33,936 nucleotides of DNA from Bacteroidales bacterium (GCA_018334875.1 JAGXLC010000013.1:1-33936); one strand, 5' to 3'; positions 12,329 to 20,049 are shown, counted from the first letter of the stretch. The notes: generated from the letters alone by a model not told the origin. Made by a program: numbers and translations.

Positions 12329-12467
12329 CAAACCGCTAACATGCTGTATAAACGATTGGTGTGTAGTTAGTTATGCTGAAACTGTCAATATACCAATATT
12401 TCTAACCGGGGAATGGGCTCCAGGTAGTCCGTCCTCAACTGTTCCTAAGGCTTTCCGGTGTAGCCAA
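12329..12467 (+). repeat. attC-like site 14 with degenerate right half (subfamily B)
   Basis: The left half is normal: AAC 12338-12340, GCTGTAT, and flank GCAACAAACCGCTAAC, which pairs with the cassette 13 start GTTAGCGGTTATTGC allowing one extra base. The right half is damaged: CCTAAGGC replaces CATACAGC and GGT replaces GTT at 12457-12459. The centre matches sites 3 and 7. Such a site would probably not recombine on its right, and it marks the end of the compact array. Confidence 0.8.
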
Positions 12468-12521
12468 TGGAAAGAAAACTGTGACATAATAAGTAAAATT
12501 TTACATTAAAATTAGCATACT

Positions 12522-13538
12522 ATGAGAAGAAGTATTTTCACTCTAATTTTGTTTGGGCTTGTTTTTTCTCTTCCCACAAGTGCACAAGAGAATTCATCAT
12601 CAGTTGAAAAGCTACGAGACCTTATTCAAAAGGATTACTTTACCCTCAACCTTTTATTACAAAATGAGGGGCGGTTTTCCTTTAAAGATGATGATTTTCA
12701 AGGTGGCAGAACCTTTAGCACTCCCAATGCCAGAATTAGCCTTAAAGGGAAAATTGATGGTGGGTTCTTTTACCGATTTTATCTGGATGCTGCTCCTGAA
12801 CCAACTCTATTAGATGCCTATATCGGTTATAAACTTCATGATGCCCTTAGTATTTCGGTAGGCTCTATGAAACCCAGGCAAACGTTGGACTATATTCCCA
12901 GTCCTGCTGACCACAACTTTGTTGACCGTGCCACAATGACAGGATTATTGGTTGGTTCCCGTGAGATTGGCATTTCCGCAACTGGCGATATAGAGGGCTT
13001 CTACTACTACACAGGTCTGTTTAACGGTAACCGTTTGAGCACTAATAATAACAACAAATTTTACGGTATAGGCAGAATTCAGTACACCGTGGACAATTCA
13101 ATCCTGAGTAATCTGCAATTTGCCGTTAGTGGATCACACGGTTATTCCGAAGGAACAGTGAGTGGTAGTAGTGGACCATTATTACGGGGGAAACGCACGA
13201 TTATTGGTTCCGACGTTGAGGTTGAATGGGACAGACTATACTTTGCTGCAGAATACCTGCAAGGCGAACTGGAAACGTATGATATACGTGGGGCGAAAGA
13301 AATAATCAGTGGTTATTACCTGACAGGCGGAGTGCATTTAAACGATAAAGTAATGACATTGGCTCGATGGCAATCATGGTGGTATAAAGAACAGAAAACC
13401 ACAGAACAAAAACTGACATTTGGCACCAATGTTGATTTTACTGATATTACAGGCTTAACATTAAATATTGATGCTTATATGCCGAATCAAGGCGACACTG
13501 AACTTGGGGCTTCATTTATCTTACAGGTAGTTTTTTAG
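12522..13538 (+). CDS. Phosphate-selective porin O/P-like outer-membrane protein
   Basis: This 338-residue outer-membrane beta-barrel has a signal peptide ending TSAQE (cleavage about residue 21). A short coiled segment (SSSVEKLRDLIQKDYFTLNL) follows, then alternating beta strands with ARISLKGKIDGGFFYRFYLD, DAYIGYKL and SVGSMKPRQTLDYIPSPADHN, typical of Porin_O_P proteins. The last residue is Phe, as barrel-assembly signals require. The substrate is unknown; anionic solutes are plausible for the family. It lies just beyond degenerate site 14, so it is unclear whether it was ever a cassette gene. No site follows it until the damaged site 15. Confidence 0.85.
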   Translation: MRRSIFTLILFGLVFSLPTSAQENSSSVEKLRDLIQKDYFTLNLLLQNEGRFSFKDDDFQGGRTFSTPNARISLKGKIDGGFFYRFYLDAAPEPTLLDAYIGYKLHDALSISVGSMKPRQTLDYIPSPADHNFVDRATMTGLLVGSREIGISATGDIEGFYYYTGLFNGNRLSTNNNNKFYGIGRIQYTVDNSILSNLQFAVSGSHGYSEGTVSGSSGPLLRGKRTIIGSDVEVEWDRLYFAAEYLQGELETYDIRGAKEIISGYYLTGGVHLNDKVMTLARWQSWWYKEQKTTEQKLTFGTNVDFTDITGLTLNIDAYMPNQGDTELGASFILQVVF

Positions 13539-13654
13539 ATATACCAACCTTTAGAGCTAACTGGATTACTACTTTTTAATTGGAAATGCATTTTCTTGCA
13601 TAAAGGAGTAAGCCGAAAATCCTTAAGAGTAGGCATTTTACTAACTTAATAATT

Positions 13655-13942
13655 ATGGACATGGACAAAGAAAATTTCAAAAAAGAAGCAAAAAAAAGTC
13701 TAAATGACGTGATTGCTAAGATTGACGAACTGGAAGCTAAAAAGGATAAAGCTAAGGCAGACTCTAAGGCTGAGTATGAAGAAAAGCTTTCGAGGTTGAA
13801 ATCCCAGAAAGATGACCTGCAAGCTAAGTATGATGTGCTTATGAAAGCCTCTGATGAAAAATGGGAAGAAGTGAAAAACGCTTTTTCTTCATCAGCAGAT
13901 TCATTTAAAGAGGGGTTTTCAAAAATTTCATCACTTTTTTAG
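13655..13942 (+). CDS. Small coiled-coil protein
   Basis: This 95-residue, highly charged protein is predicted almost wholly alpha-helical: heptad-like ELEAKKDKAKADSKAEYEEK and LSRLKSQKDDLQAKYDVLMK (about 25-67), then SDEKWEEVKNAFSSSADSFK and a terminal SLF. It resembles the small stress-associated coiled-coil proteins of Bacteroidota (sll1863-like), but the family call is uncertain. A second ATG at 13661 is equally possible as the start. It has no signal peptide and no cysteines. A hairpin follows directly. Confidence 0.7.
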   Translation: MDMDKENFKKEAKKSLNDVIAKIDELEAKKDKAKADSKAEYEEKLSRLKSQKDDLQAKYDVLMKASDEKWEEVKNAFSSSADSFKEGFSKISSLF

Positions 13943-13949
13943 ATTTATG

Positions 13950-13980
13950 GGAGCATTTGGGCATAACACCCAATTGCTCC
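13950..13980 (+). terminator. Hairpin after the coiled-coil gene, possible terminator
   Basis: GGAGCATTTGGG and CCCAATTGCTCC pair in 11 of 12 positions around a seven-base loop, directly after the stop codon. No T-run follows, so it may instead stabilise the mRNA. Confidence 0.5.
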
Positions 13981-14097
13981 TGATTAACCTTTGAATAGTT
14001 TTGGGACATGAGAAAATATACTATTTTTTTGGAATGAATTGAAGGCAACTTTTTGGTTTTCCCCTGTCCTGATAATTCTTTCAATCCTGCTGGCAAT

Positions 14098-14232
14098 CAT
14101 CAAATAGATTAGAAAGGCTCAAAGGAAAGGGAAAAGACATTTACAGCATCCGGATTAATGACCAATGGTGAATAATTTTTAAATGGGAAAGCAATCATGC
14201 CCATGAGGTCGAGATTACTGATTATCACAAAT
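14098..14232 (+). pseudogene. higB: Truncated higB relic (second copy of cassette 11)
   Basis: The sequence from about 14,098 matches the last half of higB at 10,148-10,284 with few changes (AGATTAGAAAGGCTCAAAGG is identical). The first half is missing, and the conserved Trp-Arg reads TGG-TGA, a stop in the frame. The toxin is therefore both truncated and interrupted, while the antitoxin behind it remains open. The left breakpoint abuts unrelated sequence at about 14,097. Confidence 0.8.
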
Positions 14233-14246
14233 GAAATCCATAGAAA

Positions 14247-14552
14247 ATGATTAGATTACCCAATATCCACCCAGGAGAAATTTTAGTTGAGGAATTCCTT
14301 AGGCCAATGGATATTAGTGCCTATAGATTGGCCAAGGAAGTAGGCATATCCCAAACGAGAATTTCTCAAATAATTAAAGGTAAGCGCCGTGCCACTGCTG
14401 ATACAGCTTCAAGGTTAAGTGCTTTCTTTGGTAATACTCCAAAATTTTGGCCTGGTCTTTGGAATGACTATGGCCTCGAAGAAGAATCCCACCACAATAA
14501 TGATACCCTGAAAATAATCAGGGACATTCGTACCCCAAAGACAGAAAAATAA
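14247..14552 (+). CDS. higA: HigA antitoxin, second copy without its toxin
   Basis: This 101-residue orphan HigA is very similar to the cassette 11 antitoxin (same length and layout): HPGEILVEEFLRPMDISAYRL, QTRISQIIKGKRRATADTAS and FFGNTPKFWPGL. Its upstream toxin is a dead fragment. It may still cross-neutralise the active HigB of cassette 11 or repress its promoter, but its own promoter is lost with the truncation. Alternatively it is an unexpressed remnant on the way to decay. Confidence 0.82.
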   Translation: MIRLPNIHPGEILVEEFLRPMDISAYRLAKEVGISQTRISQIIKGKRRATADTASRLSAFFGNTPKFWPGLWNDYGLEEESHHNNDTLKIIRDIRTPKTEK

Positions 14553-14553
14553 A

Positions 14554-14686
14554 CCAACCACAAGGTACACCATGCGGTCAGGATTCAAGTATCTTGAGTG
14601 GGCGAATTCAGTCTAATTTTTCACCAGGGGGTAGGTTCACCCTTCTTTCCTCCCGCACGGCGCATATAGTTAATCGTTAGGCATAA
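14554..14686 (+). repeat. attC-like site 15, left arm deleted (subfamily C)
   Basis: The left flank C-CAACCAC-AAG corresponds to the cassette 11 end C-GAACCAC-AAC. About ten bases including GCTGTA are lost, so TACACCATGCGG follows almost directly. The right half has CCCGCACGGCGCATATAG and GTTAGGC at 14676-14682, the only right end that fits the classical GTTRRRY core. A is again at position 11 (14686). I find no partner left flank for this start further right. Confidence 0.75.
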
Positions 14687-14934
14687 ATCAACATATCAGT
14701 GTAACCGATAAACGACTGTTGCCACCATCAAAGCTGCAGAAATGAAGGAAAATTATAAAAATCAGTTTTCTATCTAAATAAACATAAAAACCATTTTCTG
14801 ACATTAGTTGGATTTTGATGCGATAAACGATATAAAATTTAGAATTTTTAACTACTCAAGGCCATTTTACTGGACTTTAATAATATCTTTGTTCATTTAG
14901 AACTTGAAAATTATTAATCTTACTTTATTGATTA
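14687..14934. other. AT-rich intergenic stretch with a promoter box
   Basis: I see no gene here. TATCTTTG at 14884-14891 fits the Bacteroidota -7 box and lies 70 bases before the likely start of the GH127/GH146 gene. The stretch is strongly AT-rich like the array, before base composition rises in the following gene. Confidence 0.5.
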
Positions 14935-14961
14935 TTGAGCACAACTAAAATGAAGTTAATT

Positions 14962-17900
14962 ATGAAAAAATACAAGCTGTTCGTTGGAATAACACTAAGT
15001 TTTTTTGCTTTGGGTACAACTTCGGTATTTGCACAAGGAGGTGATCAAATGTTAGACGGAATTGGAGAGACAGGATTAATTGCCCGCTATACCTTGAAAG
15101 AGGATGTAAAGGACTGGTCCCGTAACAACCTGCATGGCAGCGTGCAAGGCTCTGATTTCAGGTTTGTAGAAGACCCCCAGTTCGGTCATGTCATTTCTTT
15201 ACCCGAAGATGGTGAAGCATTTATTTCAATCCCGGGCGAATCAGTGACAGGAGAAGAATCACTGAGTATCACCGGATGGATTTACCTGCGTTCTGCGAAA
15301 AGCGGGCAGCTGTTTTTCGATTGTGGAAAAAACAGCCAGTCGCATTTCTTTGCTGCTCCAGCAGGTACTCAGGATAAAAAGGGGTATCAGGCTCAAATCC
15401 TGACTGAATCTGATGCCTATGTTGCCAGTTCACCAGCGGCGGCAGTTGATAAATGGAACCATTTGGCCGTTGTGATCGATGTTCCCTCCCAAACATTGAG
15501 CACATACCTGAATGGTGACCTTGTGGGCAAGACAGAGAACGTAGAGCTGGAACTGGAAGACCTCTTCGGGAACCATTCAGGAGAAAATGAACTCTATATA
15601 GGAAAGTCACTGGCTGTTGGTAATACGTATTTAGATGCCAAATTGCACGATTTCCGAATCTATAGAATTCCTCTAAGTGAAAGACAAATTGCCAGGATTC
15701 ACGATAATGCTTTGAAAAAGGAAGAAGAGGTAGTCAGCACAAGAGATGAATCAGACCGGGATCTTCCAGCGTTTTCCGAAACATCTCCTCAGTTGTATAA
15801 TGCATATCTCACCAGCGTTCCGGATATTCAAGTGGAGACCACAGTGGGGAATCTTCCCAGATTACCACGTTATGTACAGGGCGTTTACAGCAACAATATT
15901 GAAGGGCCGGATGTAAGGGTGCTCTGGCCGGCACCTGAAGATAATAGTCAGGTGCTTACCCCAGGCACATATACAGTAACAGGAAAGGTTGCCGGAACAG
16001 ACATACAACCCAATGCGATTGTCACAGTTAAACAAGCTAAAGAGCCTGCTGCACCGGATCGCAGTCTGGAAGCTTTTAATTTGGATCAGGTTTTATTAAA
16101 CACGGATATTCATAGTCGCAAAACAAAATTCATAGAGAACCGTGATAAATTTATAACAGGCCTTGTCAATACAAATCCTGACAATTTTCTTTATATGTTT
16201 CGCAATGCCTTTGGACAGGAACAGCCTGAAGGAGCTGAACCACTGGGGGTATGGGACAGTCAGGAAACGAAACTGCGCGGTCATGCTACAGGCCATTATC
16301 TTAGTGCTATAGCCCAGTCGTATGCGAGTACCGTTTATGATGCCTCGCTCCAGGCCAATTTTGCTGATAAGATGGAATATATGGTCAATACCCTGTATGA
16401 ATTATCACAGATGTCCGGTCAACCCCAAACAGTCGGAAGCGAACATGTGTCAGACCCGACAGCTGTGCCACCTGGTCCGGATGCATCAGGCTATAATTCC
16501 GATTTGAGCAAAGAAGGTATCCGAACGGATTACTGGAACTGGGGCAAAGGCTTTATCAGTGCCTACCCGCCAGACCAGTTTATCATGCTGGAAAAGGGTG
16601 CCAGCTATGGAGGCGATGATACTCAAATCTGGGCACCCTACTATACCTTGCATAAAATTCTGGCCGGGCTGATGGATATTTATCAGGTCAGTGGCAATGA
16701 AAAGGCGCTGGAAATAGTAGAAGGGATGGGTGACTGGGTATATGCCCGTCTGAGCCAGCTGCCAACCGACACACTCCTAAGCATGTGGAACAGATATATT
16801 GCAGGAGAGTATGGGGGAATGAACGAAGCTATGGCAAGGCTGTATCGGCTGACCAACGAACCTCATTATCTGGAAGGTGCACAGTTATTTGATAACATTA
16901 AGGTGTTTTTTGGTGATGCGGATCATTCCCACGGACTGGCCAGGAATGTAGATCTGTTTCGTTCTTTACATGCCAACCAACATGTTCCCCAGATTAAGGG
17001 GGCACTGGAAACCTATCGCGTTTCTAAGGATCCGGAATATTATCATATAGCGGATAATTTCTGGAATAGGGCCACTCATGATTATATGTACAGCATCGGA
17101 GGAGTGGCCGGAGCACGTAACCCCAATAACGCGGAATGCTTCACAGCTGAACCGTCCACCCTTTATGAAAACGGCTTCGCCGCTGGTGGCCAGAATGAAA
17201 CCTGTGCAACCTACAATCTGCTCAAATTAACCAGAAGCCTTTTTCTCTTTAATCAGCGTGCAGAGTTAATGGATTATTACGAGCGTGGACTTTACAATCA
17301 CATTCTTGCTTCTGTTGCCGAGCACTCCCCTGCCAATACTTATCACGTGCCTTTGAGACCAGGTTCTATCAAACGGTTTGGTAACCCGGATATGACAGGT
17401 TTTACCTGTTGTAACGGTACGGCTCTGGAGAGCAGTACAAAACTTCAAAACACTATTTATTTCAAAAGTCCAGACAACCAGGCTTTGTATGTGAACCTGT
17501 ATGTGCCTTCCACATTAAAATGGACGGAAAAGAATATAACTGTTACGCAAACAACAGCTTATCCAAAAGAAGACCACACCCGGCTAACCATTCAGGGCCA
17601 TGGCAGGTTTGATCTGAATGTACGTGTGCCGCATTGGGCAACCAAAGGATTTTTTGTGAAGATCAATGGCCAGGAAGAAAAGGTTCAGGCTGAGCCAGGA
17701 AGTTATCTTACTTTAAGCCGTCAATGGAAAGACGGGGATACGGTTGAGTTGCGCATGCCGTTTCAATTTCATTTAGATCCGGTGATGGATCAGCAAAATA
17801 TCGCCAGTTTGTTTTACGGCCCCGTTTTACTGGCAGCTCAGGAGTCAGAGCCACGGACCCAATGGCGTAAGATGACATTCGATGCAGAAGATATCAGTAA

Positions 17901-18015
17901 ATCGATATCAGGTGATCCTGAACAATTGAGGTTTACCATCGATGGGGTAGTTTTTAAACCTTTTTATGAAACATATGGCCGTCATTCGGTTTATCTGGAT
18001 GTTACATTAAAATAG
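14962..18015 (+). CDS. Secreted GH127/GH146-family beta-L-arabinofuranosidase with LamG and Ig-like domains
   Basis: From ATG 14962 this is a 1,017-residue exported enzyme. A signal peptide ends in TTSVFAQG. A LamG-like domain (about 30-245; ELYIGKSLAVGNTYLDAKLH) and an Ig-like linker (about 265-355; LTPGTYTVTGKV) precede a catalytic alpha/alpha-barrel from about 370. The zinc/nucleophile set of GH127-type enzymes is visible: Glu746 and Cys748 in NETCATYNLL, and Cys816-Cys817 in FTCCNGT. A beta-sandwich C-terminus follows. It probably releases beta-L-arabinofuranose from plant or algal glycans in the periplasm or at the surface. In-frame ATG 14950 is an alternative start. It lies between two HigA relics. 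GH127 and GH146 cannot be told apart here. Confidence 0.85.
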   Translation: MKKYKLFVGITLSFFALGTTSVFAQGGDQMLDGIGETGLIARYTLKEDVKDWSRNNLHGSVQGSDFRFVEDPQFGHVISLPEDGEAFISIPGESVTGEESLSITGWIYLRSAKSGQLFFDCGKNSQSHFFAAPAGTQDKKGYQAQILTESDAYVASSPAAAVDKWNHLAVVIDVPSQTLSTYLNGDLVGKTENVELELEDLFGNHSGENELYIGKSLAVGNTYLDAKLHDFRIYRIPLSERQIARIHDNALKKEEEVVSTRDESDRDLPAFSETSPQLYNAYLTSVPDIQVETTVGNLPRLPRYVQGVYSNNIEGPDVRVLWPAPEDNSQVLTPGTYTVTGKVAGTDIQPNAIVTVKQAKEPAAPDRSLEAFNLDQVLLNTDIHSRKTKFIENRDKFITGLVNTNPDNFLYMFRNAFGQEQPEGAEPLGVWDSQETKLRGHATGHYLSAIAQSYASTVYDASLQANFADKMEYMVNTLYELSQMSGQPQTVGSEHVSDPTAVPPGPDASGYNSDLSKEGIRTDYWNWGKGFISAYPPDQFIMLEKGASYGGDDTQIWAPYYTLHKILAGLMDIYQVSGNEKALEIVEGMGDWVYARLSQLPTDTLLSMWNRYIAGEYGGMNEAMARLYRLTNEPHYLEGAQLFDNIKVFFGDADHSHGLARNVDLFRSLHANQHVPQIKGALETYRVSKDPEYYHIADNFWNRATHDYMYSIGGVAGARNPNNAECFTAEPSTLYENGFAAGGQNETCATYNLLKLTRSLFLFNQRAELMDYYERGLYNHILASVAEHSPANTYHVPLRPGSIKRFGNPDMTGFTCCNGTALESSTKLQNTIYFKSPDNQALYVNLYVPSTLKWTEKNITVTQTTAYPKEDHTRLTIQGHGRFDLNVRVPHWATKGFFVKINGQEEKVQAEPGSYLTLSRQWKDGDTVELRMPFQFHLDPVMDQQNIASLFYGPVLLAAQESEPRTQWRKMTFDAEDISKSISGDPEQLRFTIDGVVFKPFYETYGRHSVYLDVTLK

Positions 18016-18062
18016 TACTGAGGTTAGTTAAATAGAAACCATAAAATCAGGTAAAGTTTTCT

Positions 18063-18176
18063 CGGATTATTAGAGGTAAACGCCGTATCGCTGCAGATAC
18101 AGCTTCAAGGTTAAGTGCTTTCTTTGGTAATACTCCAGAATTCTGGCATGACCTTTAGGATGACCATGGCCTTGAG
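18063..18176 (+). pseudogene. higA: Third higA relic, C-terminal part only
   Basis: The frame from 18,063 reads RIIRGKRRIAADTASRLSAF and FGNTPEFWHDL and then TAG at 18156-18158, followed by DDHGLEG in the same frame. It matches the middle of HigA; a stretch of about 40 bases around GATACAGCTTCAAGGTTAAG is identical to the copy at 14,400. The N-terminal half and any attC-like site are gone. It lies between the arabinofuranosidase and the next gene. Confidence 0.8.
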
Positions 18177-18320
18177 GGAGGGTCAGGCCTTTCCATGCAT
18201 TGATGACCGAATTCTTACACCGGCTAAAGTCAGAAGGCTTCATAGAGAAAGACCTTGAGCAACTAACCACCCCAATTCCTCAAAACCCATTTTAAGTTCA
18301 TGACTGAAATATCTAAAATT

Positions 18321-19352
18321 ATGAAGAAAATACTATTCATCTCTGCCTTTTTTGTTTTTTTGACCAGCTGCATTCAACATACAGAAAAAGAAAAAATTAT
18401 AACGGTAAATGGTGAAATACCCGTGGAAGAAATGGGTACTGCCTTAATTCATGAACATGTGATGGTAGACTGGATTGGAGCGGACAGCACGGGATTTCAC
18501 CGATGGGACCGTTCGGAAGTAGTGGAACGGGCGCTTCCTTTTCTAAAGAAGGCTAAGGAGCATGGGGTCAGTGCCTTTTTTGACTGTACACCTGCCTATC
18601 TGGGCCGGGATCCTTTGATCCTGAAAGAGCTTTCGAAAAGAACAGGTATGCACATTGTGACCAATACCGGGTATTATGGTGCAGTGGATAATCGATTTAT
18701 CCCCAAACATGCCTATGAAGATGAGGCGGAAGAAATTGCCCGGGTGTGGATCGATGAATTTGAAAATGGCATTGAAGGGAGCGATGTCCACCCAGGTTTT
18801 ATAAAAATTGGGGTGGCCAGGCAGGATACCTTATCGCCCATGCACCAAAAGCTGATCGAAGCAGCTGCCATTACGCATAAAGCAACCGGATTGCCTGTCG
18901 TCTCTCATACAGGACCAGACGGCCCTGCGTTTGCCCAGATGGGAGTTTTAAAAGAAGAGGGTGTTTCCCTGGAAGCCTTTATCTGGACCCATGCCCAGCA
19001 AGGTACACTGGAGGGATATATTCAGGCTGCCAATCAAGGCGCCTGGATCTCCCTGGATAATGTGAAGTCTAAACCTTCCAACGATCCCCAACAATCAGGT
19101 AACATCGATTGGTATGTGGATACTTTAACAAAATTAAAACGGGAAGGCATCTTAAATAAAATTCTCATATCTCACGATTCCGGCTGGTATTCGGCAGGAG
19201 AGAAGCAAGGTGGCAATTACCGCGGATATACCGATATTTTTGAGTATCTGATCCCAGCCCTGAAGGACAATGGGTTTACCCAGGAAGATATCGATCTACT
19301 TCTTGTTAAAAACCCCCGGCGCGCTTACGCGGTCAAGGTAAGAACCAATTGA
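18321..19352 (+). CDS. Phosphotriesterase-family metal hydrolase, lipoprotein
   Basis: From ATG 18321 this is a 343-residue protein with a lipoprotein signal ending FLTSC (Cys17), so it is anchored in a membrane facing the periplasm or surface. The binuclear metal centre of the phosphotriesterase/PHP-like amidohydrolase family is complete: His44 and His46 (IHEHVMVDW), the bridging Lys162 (FIKIGVA), His196 (VVSHTG), His224 (WTHAQQG) and Asp286 (SHDSGW). Natural substrates in Bacteroidota members are usually lactones or sugar lactones rather than organophosphates, which is inference. An in-frame ATG at 18300 would add seven residues and spoil the signal peptide. Confidence 0.87.
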   Translation: MKKILFISAFFVFLTSCIQHTEKEKIITVNGEIPVEEMGTALIHEHVMVDWIGADSTGFHRWDRSEVVERALPFLKKAKEHGVSAFFDCTPAYLGRDPLILKELSKRTGMHIVTNTGYYGAVDNRFIPKHAYEDEAEEIARVWIDEFENGIEGSDVHPGFIKIGVARQDTLSPMHQKLIEAAAITHKATGLPVVSHTGPDGPAFAQMGVLKEEGVSLEAFIWTHAQQGTLEGYIQAANQGAWISLDNVKSKPSNDPQQSGNIDWYVDTLTKLKREGILNKILISHDSGWYSAGEKQGGNYRGYTDIFEYLIPALKDNGFTQEDIDLLLVKNPRRAYAVKVRTN

Positions 19353-19572
19353 ATATCTTCGGCGGAAAGCAGCATATATTTGTTCATGCTTTACAATCCG
19401 GAATACACCCATGAGCGTATATGACCATGCCGAAGATCGACAGGTTTTATGAGCGGTGAAATGAACTCATAATAAAGCATGCTGAAGCAAAAAAAATGGA
19501 TATCAGCGCTTTAAATGATTCGATTTACAAAACACCTGTTGTTTTTTCCGGTCTTCTTGAATTTGAGTGACA
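19353..19572. other. Intergenic stretch with a 9-bp inverted repeat and a -7-like box
   Basis: ATCTTCGGC (19355-19363) and GCCGAAGAT (19429-19437) form a perfect inverted repeat 65 bases apart. TATATTTG at 19375-19382 between the arms fits the -7 consensus, but only short broken frames follow, suggesting a decayed small gene or a regulatory element for the membrane-protein gene. Confidence 0.4.
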
Positions 19573-20049
19573 ATGAAGCATTGGTTGATTTACACCTTTT
19601 CTTTGGGGTTTGCTGCTTATTGGGCTTCAAATCTTCTTTTGTGGTTTCCATGGAGTTATAGTGTAACTTTGGGAATCACCCTGATGGTGACTTTGGCACC
19701 TGTTATTTGGGCCTATTCAACTTTTTTGGCATTGAAGACCTACCCGGGAAAGAACCTGATCAAAGCAGCCCTGCTCGTTTCCTTGATTTTTATCTTTCTG
19801 GCTGTTGTAATGGATTATATATTCTTTGGAGTGATCCGCAACGCTATGGAACAGCTCTATCATCCGACCACCTTCTACGGATATGGATTTTTACTCTTAC
19901 TGCCGGTGGTCCTGGCGCTTATCTTTCGAAACAGGATGGTGAGGATCGGAAAACAAATTAATAACGCTGCTATTTTGAAAGCGGTATTGAGTGGAGTGTT
20001 TTGTTTAGTGATTCTTGCCGCTATCATCCTACTCGGGATAACGATATAA
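19573..20049 (+). CDS. Four-helix membrane protein of unknown function
   Basis: This protein has about 158 residues, with hydrophobic segments at about 4-22, 28-50, 62-84, 100-115 and 130-156 depending on how helices are drawn. It is a small integral inner-membrane protein with few charged residues. I do not recognise the family and see no functional motif. ATG 19573 is preferred over the in-frame GTG 19567. The neighbours do not suggest a function. Confidence 0.7.
   Translation: MKHWLIYTFSLGFAAYWASNLLLWFPWSYSVTLGITLMVTLAPVIWAYSTFLALKTYPGKNLIKAALLVSLIFIFLAVVMDYIFFGVIRNAMEQLYHPTTFYGYGFLLLLPVVLALIFRNRMVRIGKQINNAAILKAVLSGVFCLVILAAIILLGITI

Larger units (their letters stand above)
1..12467 (+). 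mobile_element. Integron-like gene-cassette array, no integrase in view
   Basis: Fourteen conserved elements of 121-128 bp (AAC to GTT) punctuate this stretch. Each lies directly after one gene or one gene pair, and all genes and elements point the same way. The elements have two pairs of inverted arms with unequal 2-nt and 5-nt spacers, as attC sites have R''/L'' and L'/R' boxes. The terminal GTT of each element starts the next cassette, and its first bases are complementary to the last bases before that cassette's own element. If cutting falls between G and TT, as in integrons, the complete cassettes run about 245-1284, 1285-2081, 2082-3468, 3469-4026, 4027-5113, 5114-6045, 6046-6969, 6970-8199, 8200-9080, 9081-9909, 9910-10737, 10738-11606 and 11607-12457. 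No tyrosine recombinase is encoded in the window. The integron reading is inference from structure; the repeat geometry is seen directly. Confidence 0.85.

Noticed and set aside
115-12467. CRISPR array
   Set aside because: The repeats are over 120 bp, vary in their centre, and are separated by whole genes of 0.5-1.3 kb rather than short unique spacers; no cas genes are present.
115-12467. Tandem transposons or MITEs with terminal inverted repeats
   Set aside because: No transposase and no target-site duplications are seen, the terminal complementarity is different for every cassette, and the element always sits at gene 3' ends in one orientation. A cassette model fits better.
14039-14107. 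Hydrophobic 22-codon frame starting at TTG
   Set aside because: It has no ATG, no promoter, and its end is the breakpoint of the higB relic.
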